A stretch of DNA of 22,895 nt from positions 1-22,895 of the forward strand of contig JAGVKC010000072.1 in the NCBI GenBank assembly GCA_020050775.1, in the 5' to 3' direction. The notes below the pieces were generated by a model, which ran no database searches, was not told where the DNA came from, and saw only the letters and a list, made by a program, of their open reading frames with translations. This DNA comes from Minisyncoccota bacterium (GTDB lineage: Bacteria; Patescibacteriota; Minisyncoccia; Phycocordibacterales; SBAW01). The first letter of the stretch is position 1; each line of letters opens with the position of its first letter. A program made the position numbers and the translations under genes. Shown here piece by piece: positions 1-6,566 of this stretch.

Positions 1-486
1 CATGTCTTGAGGCAGGTTAAGGAGACGAAGCGTGTTTGAAACATATTCTCGGCTCTTCCCTACCTTTTCAGCAACTTCCACGTGCTTGAAGTTGAACTCT
101 TTAACGAGACGGTCAAATGCCTTAGCACGATCAATCGGGTTAAGATCTTCACGCTGAAGGTTTTCAATAATGGCGAGCTCTAGCTTTGTTTTGTCATCAT
201 CGTACTCTGCGCGGATGAGTACAGGGATCTCACGCAGCCCTGCGATTTTAGAAGCGCGTAAACGACGTTCTCCTGCAATGAGTTCATACTCCGCCGCCAA
301 GCCGCCGTCATTTTTTTCAACCTCTTTGCGCGAAACTACTAAAGGCTGCAAGACACCATACTGACGGATGGATTTTGCGAGGTCATTGAGCTTTGCTTCG
401 TCGAATTCTTTGCGTGGTTGAAAGGGGTTGGGGCGTATCTTATCCACCTCGACCCAGAAAATAGCGTTATTGTAAAACTGCGACAT
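1..486 (-). CDS. parB: ParB chromosome-partitioning protein, C-terminally truncated by the window edge
   Basis: The reading frame is open from ATG at 486 to the window edge, giving the first 162 residues. ParB binds parS sites, loads as a CTP-dependent clamp and works with ParA in chromosome segregation. Visible are the N-terminal ParB/Srx-like fold with the PNPFQPRKEF motif (19-28), the CTP-binding box GERRLRASK (72-80), the IENLQREDLNPI segment (107-118), and a helix-turn-helix beginning near VAEKVGKSREYVSNTLRLL (138-156). The start is typical of the family and needs no extension. There is no Shine-Dalgarno site. A -10-like TAGTAT lies 6 bp before the ATG, so the mRNA may be leaderless. The gene is divergent from tRNA-Leu(CAA) and shares its AT-rich promoter core. 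parA is not in the window. Confidence 0.93.
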   Translation of the reverse strand, partial: MSQFYNNAIFWVEVDKIRPNPFQPRKEFDEAKLNDLAKSIRQYGVLQPLVVSRKEVEKNDGGLAAEYELIAGERRLRASKIAGLREIPVLIRAEYDDDKTKLELAIIENLQREDLNPIDRAKAFDRLVKEFNFKHVEVAEKVGKSREYVSNTLRLLNLPQDM

Positions 487-491
487 GCGAA

Positions 492-498
492 TATACTA
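492..498. promoter_or_regulatory. Shared -10 region of divergent parB and tRNA-Leu(CAA)
   Basis: On the plus strand TATACT (492-497) lies 16 bp before the tRNA, giving a predicted leader of about 10 nt. On the minus strand the same bases read TAGTAT (498-493), 6 bp from the parB ATG. No good -35 is visible for either direction. Inference from spacing only. Confidence 0.45.
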
Positions 499-513
499 AC
501 ACAGCAACTCCAT

Positions 514-600
514 GCCGGGGTGGCGGAATTGGTAGACGCAAGGGATTCAAAACCCCTCGATCGCAAGATCATGAGAGTTCGATTCTCTCCTCCGGCACCA
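514..600 (+). tRNA. tRNA-Leu(CAA)
   Basis: A class II tRNA with a seven-pair acceptor stem (GCCGGGG with CTCCGGC, one G-U), a Leu-type D-arm (GGCGGAATTGGTAGAC), a seven-base anticodon loop with CAA (548-550), a long variable arm, a T-arm with GTTCGATTC, and discriminator A. The 3' CCA is encoded (598-600), unlike most tRNAs in this window. One A-C mismatch sits at the base of the anticodon loop. It reads UUG codons. A terminator follows directly, then a structured element whose far end repeats this tRNA's 3' end. Confidence 0.95.
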
Positions 601-601
601 A

Positions 602-636
602 CTAAAAACAGTGGCCTTTTTGGTCGCTGTTTTTAG
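602..636 (+). terminator. Terminator after tRNA-Leu(CAA)
   Basis: A 15-pair hairpin: CTAAAAACAG pairs with CTGTTTTTAG, continued by TGGCC/GGTCG, around a TTTTT loop. The outer A and T runs make it usable on either strand. Confidence 0.8.
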
Positions 637-653
637 TTTTGAGCTGCCGGAGA

Positions 654-833
654 GCAGGCAATCTGCATTGCCTGCGTGAGAGAATCGAAAGGCGCAGGCA
701 TATTCGCCGCAGTAGCGGCGGATGTCGAGCCGGGGTCGCGCAAAGCTGCGAGTGACGACGAGCAGCTTATGTGTGACCGATTCTGTACTTTAGATATTAA
801 AAATGTTCTTGGCCGATTCTCTCCCTCGGCACA
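654..833 (+). repeat. tRNA-associated structured element, family II (copy 1)
   Basis: Noncoding element between the tRNA-Leu(CAA) terminator and pyrF. It opens with a 9-bp hairpin (654-662/667-675, loop CTGC). GAGAGAATCG (678-687) is then a perfect inverted match to CGATTCTCTC (814-823). The right end (814-832) matches 17 of 19 bases of the tRNA-Leu(CAA) 3' end (580-598). Inside, ATTCGCCGC/GCGGCGGAT (702-710/715-723) forms a hairpin with loop AGTA. Bases 692-700 and 798-816 match the element at 17865-17999 (8/9 and 18/19 identical). An in-frame upstream extension of pyrF crosses it but is not credible coding sequence. Function unknown. Confidence 0.6.
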
Positions 834-896
834 TTCATTTACATTTGGCATTTCGCGTAGTATTGTCCGCACCAGTGTAGTACCCCGCCATTCTTA

Positions 897-903
897 TAGG
901 AGG
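897..903 (+). promoter_or_regulatory. Ribosome binding site that fixes the pyrF start
   Basis: TAGGAGG lies 6 bp before GTG at 910. It selects this GTG over upstream in-frame starts that would run through the structured element. Confidence 0.8.
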
Positions 904-909
904 CGTATC

Positions 910-1653
910 GTGAGCCGCAGAACGGGTATCGTCCTTGCGTACGACAAAAGTACATTCGATGACGGCGACCAGATGACGCTTACCGAAGTGTCATCGCACA
1001 TCGACTTTATTAAGGTCGGGCTCGAGGCCATGACTGCTGAAGACGAAGAAACTGGCAAGACTATCGCCAGACGCGTGCGTGAGTTTGCCATTGAAGTGCT
1101 CAACAAACCGGTGATGTGGGATGGAAAATTCCACGACATCGGAAACACCATGGCAAAAGCTGCTGACAATATTGCTGCCCAGGGTTCGAGTATGTTCACT
1201 ATCCACGCTCAAGCAAGTGAAAGCGCGCTGCGTAAAATCGTGGCTATCGGCGAACACAACAATATTCTTCCTCTCGCCGTAACGGTTCTTACGGATCTGG
1301 ATGATGTTGAATGTATCGAACGCTATAGCAGCGTTGCCGAAGACAGCGTTCTCCATTTCGCTGATCTGGCGCAGAAATGCGGCATTAGAGGCATCGTGTG
1401 CTCGCCAAAAGAGCTCGTAATGCTAGAGAATCACAATCTTGCTGCAGGCATTACGACGGTCGTTCCTGGCATACGCCCCGAGTGGGCAAGCGCAAACGAC
1501 CAAAAACGTGTAACAACTCCGGCTGACGCTGCACGCGCTGGAGCAGATTACATAGTCATTGGCAGACCTATACTGAGTCCGCCAGCGTTTATCGGAACGC
1601 CACAAAAAGCAGCAGGTATCATTCGTGCAGAATTGGATCAAGCGTTTAAGTAG
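910..1653 (+). CDS. pyrF: Orotidine 5'-phosphate decarboxylase
   Basis: Converts OMP to UMP, the last step of de novo pyrimidine synthesis, in the cytoplasm. The 247-residue product has the family length (about 230-250) and a TIM-barrel pattern. The N-terminal strand is IVLAYDKSTF. The catalytic Asp/Lys cluster lies in WDGKFHDIGNT, matching the DxKxxDI signature. The phosphate-binding parts are the VVPGIRP loop and GADYIVIGRPI near the C-terminus. I chose GTG at 910 because of the strong TAGGAGG site and because homologues begin just before this strand. The gene is followed by its own terminator and then by an orotate-phosphoribosyltransferase-like gene, so the last two UMP steps are adjacent. 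Confidence 0.95.
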   Translation: MSRRTGIVLAYDKSTFDDGDQMTLTEVSSHIDFIKVGLEAMTAEDEETGKTIARRVREFAIEVLNKPVMWDGKFHDIGNTMAKAADNIAAQGSSMFTIHAQASESALRKIVAIGEHNNILPLAVTVLTDLDDVECIERYSSVAEDSVLHFADLAQKCGIRGIVCSPKELVMLENHNLAAGITTVVPGIRPEWASANDQKRVTTPADAARAGADYIVIGRPILSPPAFIGTPQKAAGIIRAELDQAFK

Positions 1654-1657
1654 TGTC

Positions 1658-1689
1658 GCGCCCGCTCAAAGAGCGGGCGCTTTCTTTTT
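1658..1689 (+). terminator. Terminator after pyrF
   Basis: Perfect 10-bp GC-rich stem GCGCCCGCTC/GAGCGGGCGC with loop AAA, then TTTCTTTTT. Confidence 0.93.
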
Positions 1690-1744
1690 AAAAATGAGCG
1701 TGCTACGGTGCGGACAGAACATTCTTTACCAACAGGAGTCTGCC

Positions 1745-2452
1745 ATGAACGTTTTAGATCGTACTGCGGGCATCTCTGCTTTCGCAGAACGGCTACACGC
1801 AATTGGTGCAGTAAAAATCGATACCGAAAAGGGCTTCAGGATGAAAATCCATGACAGTAGGCCCGAAGCACCACTCTCGCCTATCTTTACGAACCTTCGT
1901 ACCCCAACGAACCTGAAACCAGGGCCCTTGGATTACGAAGACACAAAGGCGGTTGCGCACTTCTTTTACGACTATCTTCGCGAAAAGAAAGTCCGCTACG
2001 ACGGCATCCTCGGAATTCCGCGTGCCGGAGAGCCTTTCGCAGAAGCGTTACAGTCTGTTATTTACTACTCTGAGCGCCGGCATGTGCCTGTGCTTAGAAT
2101 GGAAAAAATAGACGAGCGAGACGGGCAGAAGCGCAAAATCGGTAAGATAACGCGCTTCGAAGACTTGCCGCGCGGCTGTACAGTACTCGCCACTGATGAC
2201 CTCATCACGGGGAGTGACAGTAAGATCGAAGCCATTGAAGTTCTGCGCACAAGTGGATTCTTGTGCACTGATTGCATAGTATTTCTCGACAGAGAACAGG
2301 GCGGCGCCAAGAATCTGGCAGCGCTTAAAGACCCTGTTACCCTCCATTCGATTACTACGCTACGAGAAATACTTGTCCGTTTGAACCAAAAAGGTCGCAT
2401 CACGCATGCGCAGTTCGAAACGATTACGCAGTATCTCGATACCAACTCCTAA
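1745..2452 (+). CDS. pyrE: Orotate phosphoribosyltransferase-like protein
   Basis: Likely makes OMP from orotate and PRPP, feeding the neighbouring PyrF. The 235-residue product has a type I phosphoribosyltransferase pattern. The PRPP-binding motif is VLATDDLITGSDSK, the equivalent of the EDVxTTGxS region. Upstream are a GILGIPRAGEPFAEAL loop and a basic stretch, VLRMEKIDERDGQKRK, in the place of the catalytic-Lys loop. The start ATG has AGGAG at 1735-1739, 5 bp upstream. The N-terminal 60 residues are less typical, and the PRPP motif departs from canonical PyrE (GSDS instead of TTGGS). Another phosphoribosyltransferase specificity is therefore possible. Adjacency to pyrF is the main argument for orotate. 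Confidence 0.75.
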   Translation: MNVLDRTAGISAFAERLHAIGAVKIDTEKGFRMKIHDSRPEAPLSPIFTNLRTPTNLKPGPLDYEDTKAVAHFFYDYLREKKVRYDGILGIPRAGEPFAEALQSVIYYSERRHVPVLRMEKIDERDGQKRKIGKITRFEDLPRGCTVLATDDLITGSDSKIEAIEVLRTSGFLCTDCIVFLDREQGGAKNLAALKDPVTLHSITTLREILVRLNQKGRITHAQFETITQYLDTNS

Positions 2453-2457
2453 TACGC

Positions 2458-2494
2458 AACGCCGGATACAACACGTATCCGGCGTTTTCTTTTT
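2458..2494 (+). terminator. Terminator after the pyrE-like gene
   Basis: Perfect 12-bp stem AACGCCGGATAC/GTATCCGGCGTT with a 5-base loop, then TTTTCTTTTT. Confidence 0.93.
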
Positions 2495-2520
2495 CCAACA
2501 ATACGCTACAGTATCAACGC

Positions 2521-3399
2521 ATGATAAAGGTCATAGCAATCGTCGGCCCCACTGCATCTGGTAAATCCTCTCTCGGTATGTACCTTGCCCAAAAGCTCAA
2601 TGGAGAAATAATTTCCGCAGACTCCCGTCAGATATATAAGGGCATGCAAATCATTTCCCGCGCCCCTTCCAAAAAAGAATTACGCGCTGTACGTCATCAC
2701 TTTGTCGCAATCGCAGACCCAAAGCGTGTGTATACTGCTGGGACATTCGCTAGAGCCGCAGGAAATACTATGTCTGCCATACAGAAACGAGACGGTATTC
2801 CTTTGGTGGTAGGCGGTGCTGGTTTCTATGCGGACGCTTTGCTTTCAGGCCTTTCACTCCCAGACGTAAAGCCAGATAAAAAAATGCGTGCAAAGCTAAC
2901 AAAGAAAACTCCAGCACAGCTCGTAGCCATGCTTAAAAAGCATGATAGAAAAAGCGCACTGCGTGTAGATTCAAAAAATAAAGTGCGTCTTATTCGTGCT
3001 ATTGAAATCGCACGCGCCATTGGTAAAGTCCCCACGCGAGCACATTCCCCCACCTACGATGTGCTGTGGCTCGGCCGGAGTCCAGCAGAAAAAGTGCATA
3101 CAAAAGCTATAACAAGAGGCGTGCATGACCGTTTGAGACTTGGTATGGCAAAAGAAGCAAAGAAGCTACAGACAACGCTTTCACGCAAGCGTTTTATTTC
3201 TCTTGGATTTGAATACGATCTTCTCGACCGCTATATACGCAAAGAGATTACCAAGGAAGAACTTATAGAATCTATTTCCCGGGGCGAGCGGAAATACGCC
3301 AAACGCCAGATGCGTTGGTTTAAACGCAATCCAAATATTCGCTGGATAGAAAGCAAAACCGAGGCTTTGCGTTTAGCGAAAGATTTTCTGAAAAACTAG
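2521..3399 (+). CDS. miaA: tRNA dimethylallyltransferase
   Basis: Transfers a dimethylallyl group to N6 of A37 in tRNAs reading UNN codons, including the Leu, Trp, Tyr and Cys tRNAs of this window. The 292 residues match the family length. The P-loop GPTASGKS is at residues 9-16. The SADSRQIYKGM motif that contacts prenyl donor and tRNA is near 35-45, VVGGAGFYADALLSGL near 98-113, and the basic C-terminal helix region ends with RQMRWFKRNPNIRWIE. ATG at 2521 sits just before the P-loop strand, so no extension is expected. There is no Shine-Dalgarno site, and TACAGT (2507-2512) lies 8 bp before the ATG, suggesting a leaderless mRNA. The stop codon abuts an element of family I on the other strand. 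Confidence 0.95.
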   Translation: MIKVIAIVGPTASGKSSLGMYLAQKLNGEIISADSRQIYKGMQIISRAPSKKELRAVRHHFVAIADPKRVYTAGTFARAAGNTMSAIQKRDGIPLVVGGAGFYADALLSGLSLPDVKPDKKMRAKLTKKTPAQLVAMLKKHDRKSALRVDSKNKVRLIRAIEIARAIGKVPTRAHSPTYDVLWLGRSPAEKVHTKAITRGVHDRLRLGMAKEAKKLQTTLSRKRFISLGFEYDLLDRYIRKEITKEELIESISRGERKYAKRQMRWFKRNPNIRWIESKTEALRLAKDFLKN

Positions 3400-3490
3400 G
3401 GCGAGGAATCTCACTCCTGAGCCTTCGGCTCTAACAAACCCCTCGGTTTGTTTATTCCGCCACGGGGAGCTAGTCGCTCCCCGACCCCCT
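3400..3490 (-). repeat. tRNA-associated structured element, family I (copy A)
   Basis: On the minus strand this begins AGGGGGTCGGGGAG and ends CAGGAGTGAGATTC followed by CTCGCCC. The backbone is shared with the copy at 17717-17816. Three hairpins are present: 3463-3470/3476-3483 (CGGGGAGC stem), 3433-3440/3445-3452 (AACAAACC stem) and 3419-3423/3427-3431 (GAGCC stem). The stems differ from the other copy but still pair. It lies downstream of tRNA-Trp on the same strand, past its terminator, and abuts the miaA stop codon. CGAGGAATC (3402-3410) also occurs in the tRNA-Trp T-arm (3569-3577), though nine bases could be chance. Function unknown. Confidence 0.65.
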
Positions 3491-3518
3491 GACATGTGAC
3501 AATTACTCATAAACTCAG

Positions 3519-3558
3519 TTAATAAAACACACCGCAAAATTGCGGTGTGTTTTATTAA
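3519..3558. terminator. Bidirectional terminator downstream of tRNA-Trp
   Basis: Perfect 18-bp stem from TTAATAAAACACACCGCA to its complement around an AAAT loop. A-rich and T-rich outer ends allow use on both strands. It ends rpmG-tRNA-Trp transcription on the minus strand. Confidence 0.85.
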
Positions 3559-3560
3559 TG

Positions 3561-3631
3561 CGGGCCCACGAGGAATCGAACCTCGACCGACGGTTTTGGA
3601 GACCGACGTTCTACCATTAAACTATAGGCCC
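3561..3631 (-). tRNA. tRNA-Trp(CCA)
   Basis: Cloverleaf on the minus strand: acceptor GGGCCTA/TGGGCCC, D-arm GTTTAATGGTAGAAC, anticodon loop CTCCAAA with CCA, T-arm CGAGG-TTCGATT-CCTCG, discriminator G as expected for Trp. The outermost anticodon-stem pair is T-T. The 3' CCA is not encoded, so a CCA-adding enzyme is needed. The gene follows rpmG, the order seen in the rpmG-trnW-secE cluster of many bacteria, but secE is not next here. Confidence 0.93.
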
Positions 3632-3640
3632 TAGCGAGCA

Positions 3641-3664
3641 AAACGACCGGCACGCCGGTCGTTT
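3641..3664 (-). terminator. Hairpin between rpmG and tRNA-Trp
   Basis: Perfect 10-bp stem (AAACGACCGG/CCGGTCGTTT) with a four-base loop, on the minus strand followed by TTTTG. It could attenuate or process the rpmG-tRNA transcript. Confidence 0.55.
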
Positions 3665-3691
3665 CTAGTGTACGAGAATCAAAATAAAAAG

Positions 3692-3850
3692 CTACTTCTT
3701 TGCTTCCTTGTGCACAGTCTGGGCGCGGCACCACTTGCAGAACTTCTTAAGTTCAATCTTGCGCTCAACAAGCTTTTTATTCTTGCTGGACCAGTAGTTT
3801 ATGCGCTTGCACTTGGTGCAGCCAAGCTTTATGAGTCGGTCTTGTGACAT
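3692..3850 (-). CDS. rpmG: 50S ribosomal protein L33
   Basis: A 52-residue protein, the normal L33 length, bound to 23S rRNA near the E site. It has two CxxC pairs, GCTKCK (10-15) and FCKWCR, the zinc-binding form. Between them are the typical NYWSSKNKK and LVERKIELKKFC segments. ATG at 3850 gives the expected N-terminus, with no clear Shine-Dalgarno site. The gene is followed by a hairpin and tRNA-Trp, a conserved neighbour. It was found by reading the minus strand directly because it is short. Confidence 0.95.
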   Translation of the reverse strand: MSQDRLIKLGCTKCKRINYWSSKNKKLVERKIELKKFCKWCRAQTVHKEAKK

Positions 3851-3899
3851 ATAGGCAACGCAGAAGAATATACCCTAAGAAGAGATGGAAGTAAAGGTA

Positions 3900-4595
3900 T
3901 TATCGCAATACGAATTTCGTACCATTCCAATAGGCCATGATTTTCTTCGGTTCATAGGTGGCCCCGCTCCATCCATACCGCAGAACCTGGCCAACATAGC
4001 CAGTATCGCTCTGTTCGCTGATATACAGGTCAAGAAAACCATTATTGAGTGAGTTTGATATGCCCACAGGTCCGTTAGATAGAAAACTTGAAACAATATT
4101 CCACTTAGTGCCACTCTTTCGCAGAATATCTAAAGGACAACCTCCTGTTCCACAGTACCCAGGTAGCGATAACGATACGATTGCCTCGTTCGTTCCATCG
4201 CCTGTCAAGTCAATGAGTGCAATTTCTATAGCATACGAAGAGGTGTTGGGGTATTCTTTTTTTACTTGTGCTATCTGACTGGTGTATAGGGCATAGATGT
4301 CCTTGGTAGCTGCAGAAGTGCTATCAGTTGGGGTAAATGAAGGTTCCGTGGCAAGAATCTGACGGAAAAGGTTTGCGTACGCTGCCTCGATATCAGGCAG
4401 CTTTTGTGGCACTTCTCCGCCGTCGCGGTTTATAGAAACAGAAGATTGGTTATCTATGACTGCGCCGTTAGAGGAGTCGAGATTTTGAATATTTGTACCT
4501 TGAGGCGAGCCCCAAAACGAAAAGCCAACCAAGATAGTTCCAACCGCAATAACCAGCAGCGCAATACAAGCAATGATGAGATATTTATTCCACAT
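3900..4595 (-). CDS. Membrane-anchored extracytoplasmic protein of unknown function
   Basis: A 231-residue protein with one N-terminal membrane helix (about 5-28) and the rest predicted outside the membrane. A low-complexity linker (35-65) leads to a soluble domain. This holds LIDLTGDGTNEAIVSL, an acidic DxxGDGxxE loop like those binding calcium in FG-GAP or dockerin-type repeats, and then YCGTGGCPLDIL with a Cys pair that may form a disulfide. The C-terminus has a YWNGTKFVLR strand like those closing beta-propeller-type repeats. It starts 2 bp after the stop of the pilin/transglycosylase fusion gene, so the two are probably co-transcribed and coupled. A surface or envelope role is inferred. 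No family name is claimed. Confidence 0.7.
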   Translation of the reverse strand: MWNKYLIIACIALLVIAVGTILVGFSFWGSPQGTNIQNLDSSNGAVIDNQSSVSINRDGGEVPQKLPDIEAAYANLFRQILATEPSFTPTDSTSAATKDIYALYTSQIAQVKKEYPNTSSYAIEIALIDLTGDGTNEAIVSLSLPGYCGTGGCPLDILRKSGTKWNIVSSFLSNGPVGISNSLNNGFLDLYISEQSDTGYVGQVLRYGWSGATYEPKKIMAYWNGTKFVLR

Positions 4596-4597
4596 AA

Positions 4598-6343
4598 TTA
4601 ACGTAGTTGATTGTATGTATTTAACACTTTTGGCACGTAAATTCTTGTTTCTCTATAGCCAATATTTACCTCGCATTGATATACTCGCCCATTGCAGCTA
4701 TTTGCCGGAGCGGCAGCGAGCGGTCCGCCATTGTACCCCGCGGCAATAAGGGCCGGATCACCATTAATATTCGGATTACGTGCAAGCTGAGTAATATATC
4801 GTGTTCCAAGAGTCATGTTCAGACTCGGATCAAGTATTGCGTTGGCAACCGCCGCACAGTTACCATTGAGATTGTCATTTCTTCCTCCTCTCGGGTTATT
4901 CACTGTGCAAGTGCCGCAGCCAGGTATTGAGGAATCCATTCCGCAAGCGGTCGTAGGGAGAACCTGCATAAGTCCAATCGCTCCTGCAGGGCTAATAGCT
5001 CTGGGGTTGCCACTCGATTCATTGGCCATAATTGCCTGCGCAAGCGCACAATCTTGCACGCCTGAGTTAGCGCATGCCGCTTGGAGCTGAGCTACCCACT
5101 GCTGTGTACCTGCGCCGGTATTGCCTGCAGGCCGTAGCGTTGGGTCTGCTATATCACCCGTATCGGGATTAAAACAAAGCCCAAGGTCCTCTCCTTCGTC
5201 GAATCGCTGTTCGTATTGGTACCCATTCGGACAAGCCGTGGGAACTCTAGAGAGATTAGGCGTACCGACGGATACTCCTAATTCATTATCAATACATTGG
5301 CCATCAATATTGGTACTGCCGGCAAAGCACCCGTCTGAATTTAGTGAAGGGTTATACCCTTGATTGTTGTTGACAGCTGGACCCACAGGAATCCCGGATA
5401 CATCTTCGTAACATTGGCCTCCGAAATTAGTTGTACCAGCAGCACACCCGGTTGGATTGTAGGCAACCAACGGAGACCCTGGGGTAAGCGCACCCGTGTT
5501 CAATCCTGGGAGAACACTACCAAGCAACTGCGCCACTGTGCCCTTTGTCTGGCGCTGACTATCCGCCACACACTCTATTCTGTTCCAGCCTTTGTAAAAA
5601 TCATCACTCAGAATTGCTTTCATGAGCGTTTGCACTACGAGCCACGCGGAGATTGCGATAAGAAAACCTATGAGCGCGTTAGTGAGGATGCTGCGAGCTT
5701 TTGCTATTTTATCAACCGCACTAGAGGTAAAGAATAGAACTCCGGCCCAGGCAAAAAGTGCTGCAGCTAACGGAATAGAGAGTCCTATGAGGAAGTTAAT
5801 GATGTTCTGCGAAAGCTTTACCAAATCGCACATTTGGCACAAAACGCCATTGCAAGGAACTATGCCGCCGCTTGGCAGCCTGTTCAGAGAATCCGTCGCG
5901 GTAGATGCCGGAACAGAGTCAACCTGCACAATACCAGTTCCTGGTGTCATTTGACCATCCATCCCAACTAATTCCCCTTCTGCTCCTACTCCTCCCACAG
6001 CTCCACTGCCAGTACTACCCGGGGGCATCACCACAGCAACCGTGACTACGCATTTAACTGAACCTCCTGGTCCAGTAAAAGTCCCGGTATACGTTGTGGT
6101 TTTCGTCGGTATGACTCCTTGGACGCCCTGAGGAGCAACAGGACCAATAGATGTAATACTGCCCGAAACGGCATTAGTGCTGCTCCAGGTGAGGTTTACG
6201 GTATTTCCTTTCTGCAGCGCATAGGTGCTCGCTTTAAGCGAGCACTGTGGTTTGGGAGCAGCCGTTTGTGCAACTCCTATAAAAGGAATTGAGGAGAACA
6301 TGAGCGCAGCGACAAACAAAAGAGCTGCCGAACGTTTGTTCAT
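4598..6343 (-). CDS. Pilin-like (VirB2-type) and lytic transglycosylase (VirB1-type) fusion protein
   Basis: A secreted or membrane protein of 581 residues. In order: signal peptide (1-25); Ig-like beta domain (32-105) with Cys34 and Cys98; Gly/Thr-rich linker (106-160); a Cys-rich turn followed by two membrane helices (about 182-207 and 217-244), the arrangement of PF18895/VirB2 pilin-like proteins; three Cys-rich repeats (about 299-321, 338-360, 370-396), two of them following GCxAGxTNxxGQC; and a C-terminal SLT lytic transglycosylase domain (about 415-578). In the last, Glu442 of ANESSGNP is the expected catalytic acid, followed by GLMQVLP (457-463) and AGYNGGP (535-541). It would cleave peptidoglycan, perhaps to let a pilus or secretion channel through. 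ATG at 6343 lacks a Shine-Dalgarno site, and TATGAT ends 6 bp upstream. Confidence 0.85.
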   Translation of the reverse strand: MNKRSAALLFVAALMFSSIPFIGVAQTAAPKPQCSLKASTYALQKGNTVNLTWSSTNAVSGSITSIGPVAPQGVQGVIPTKTTTYTGTFTGPGGSVKCVVTVAVVMPPGSTGSGAVGGVGAEGELVGMDGQMTPGTGIVQVDSVPASTATDSLNRLPSGGIVPCNGVLCQMCDLVKLSQNIINFLIGLSIPLAAALFAWAGVLFFTSSAVDKIAKARSILTNALIGFLIAISAWLVVQTLMKAILSDDFYKGWNRIECVADSQRQTKGTVAQLLGSVLPGLNTGALTPGSPLVAYNPTGCAAGTTNFGGQCYEDVSGIPVGPAVNNNQGYNPSLNSDGCFAGSTNIDGQCIDNELGVSVGTPNLSRVPTACPNGYQYEQRFDEGEDLGLCFNPDTGDIADPTLRPAGNTGAGTQQWVAQLQAACANSGVQDCALAQAIMANESSGNPRAISPAGAIGLMQVLPTTACGMDSSIPGCGTCTVNNPRGGRNDNLNGNCAAVANAILDPSLNMTLGTRYITQLARNPNINGDPALIAAGYNGGPLAAAPANSCNGRVYQCEVNIGYRETRIYVPKVLNTYNQLR

Positions 6344-6349
6344 GCATTA

Positions 6350-6355
6350 ATCATA
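6350..6355 (-). promoter_or_regulatory. Probable -10 box of the pilin/transglycosylase gene
   Basis: TATGAT on the minus strand, six bases before the ATG at 6343. Transcription would start at or next to the start codon. No convincing -35 is visible. A 14-bp palindrome TCTCTATATAGAGA lies just upstream. Confidence 0.4.
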
Positions 6356-6395
6356 CCCCACCTTTTAAGGGTCTCTATATAGAGAAGTGAATTAG

Positions 6396-6479
6396 TGCGC
6401 CGGGTAGGATTCGAACCTACGTAGCCGCAAGGGCGCTTGGTTTACAGCCAAGTGCGATTGACCACTCCGCCACCGACGC
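6396..6479 (-). tRNA. tRNA-Tyr(GTA)
   Basis: Class II tRNA on the minus strand: acceptor GCGTCGG/CCGGCGC, anticodon stem CTTGG/CCAAG around CTGTAAA (anticodon GTA), long variable arm, T-arm GTAGG-TTCGAAT-CCTAC, discriminator A. CCA is not encoded. Confidence 0.95.
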
Positions 6480-6566
6480 GAACGAACTCACCTAACATAT
6501 CGCAAAAAGCATAATAATTCCACTGTGATAGAATCGCATCTGGCCGTACTTCTAAGGAGAAATTCG

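Noticed and set aside
676..909. N-terminal extension of PyrF by 78 residues
   Set aside because: It runs through the hairpins and the tRNA-3'-like repeat, has no similarity to the enzyme, and a strong Shine-Dalgarno site precedes GTG 910.
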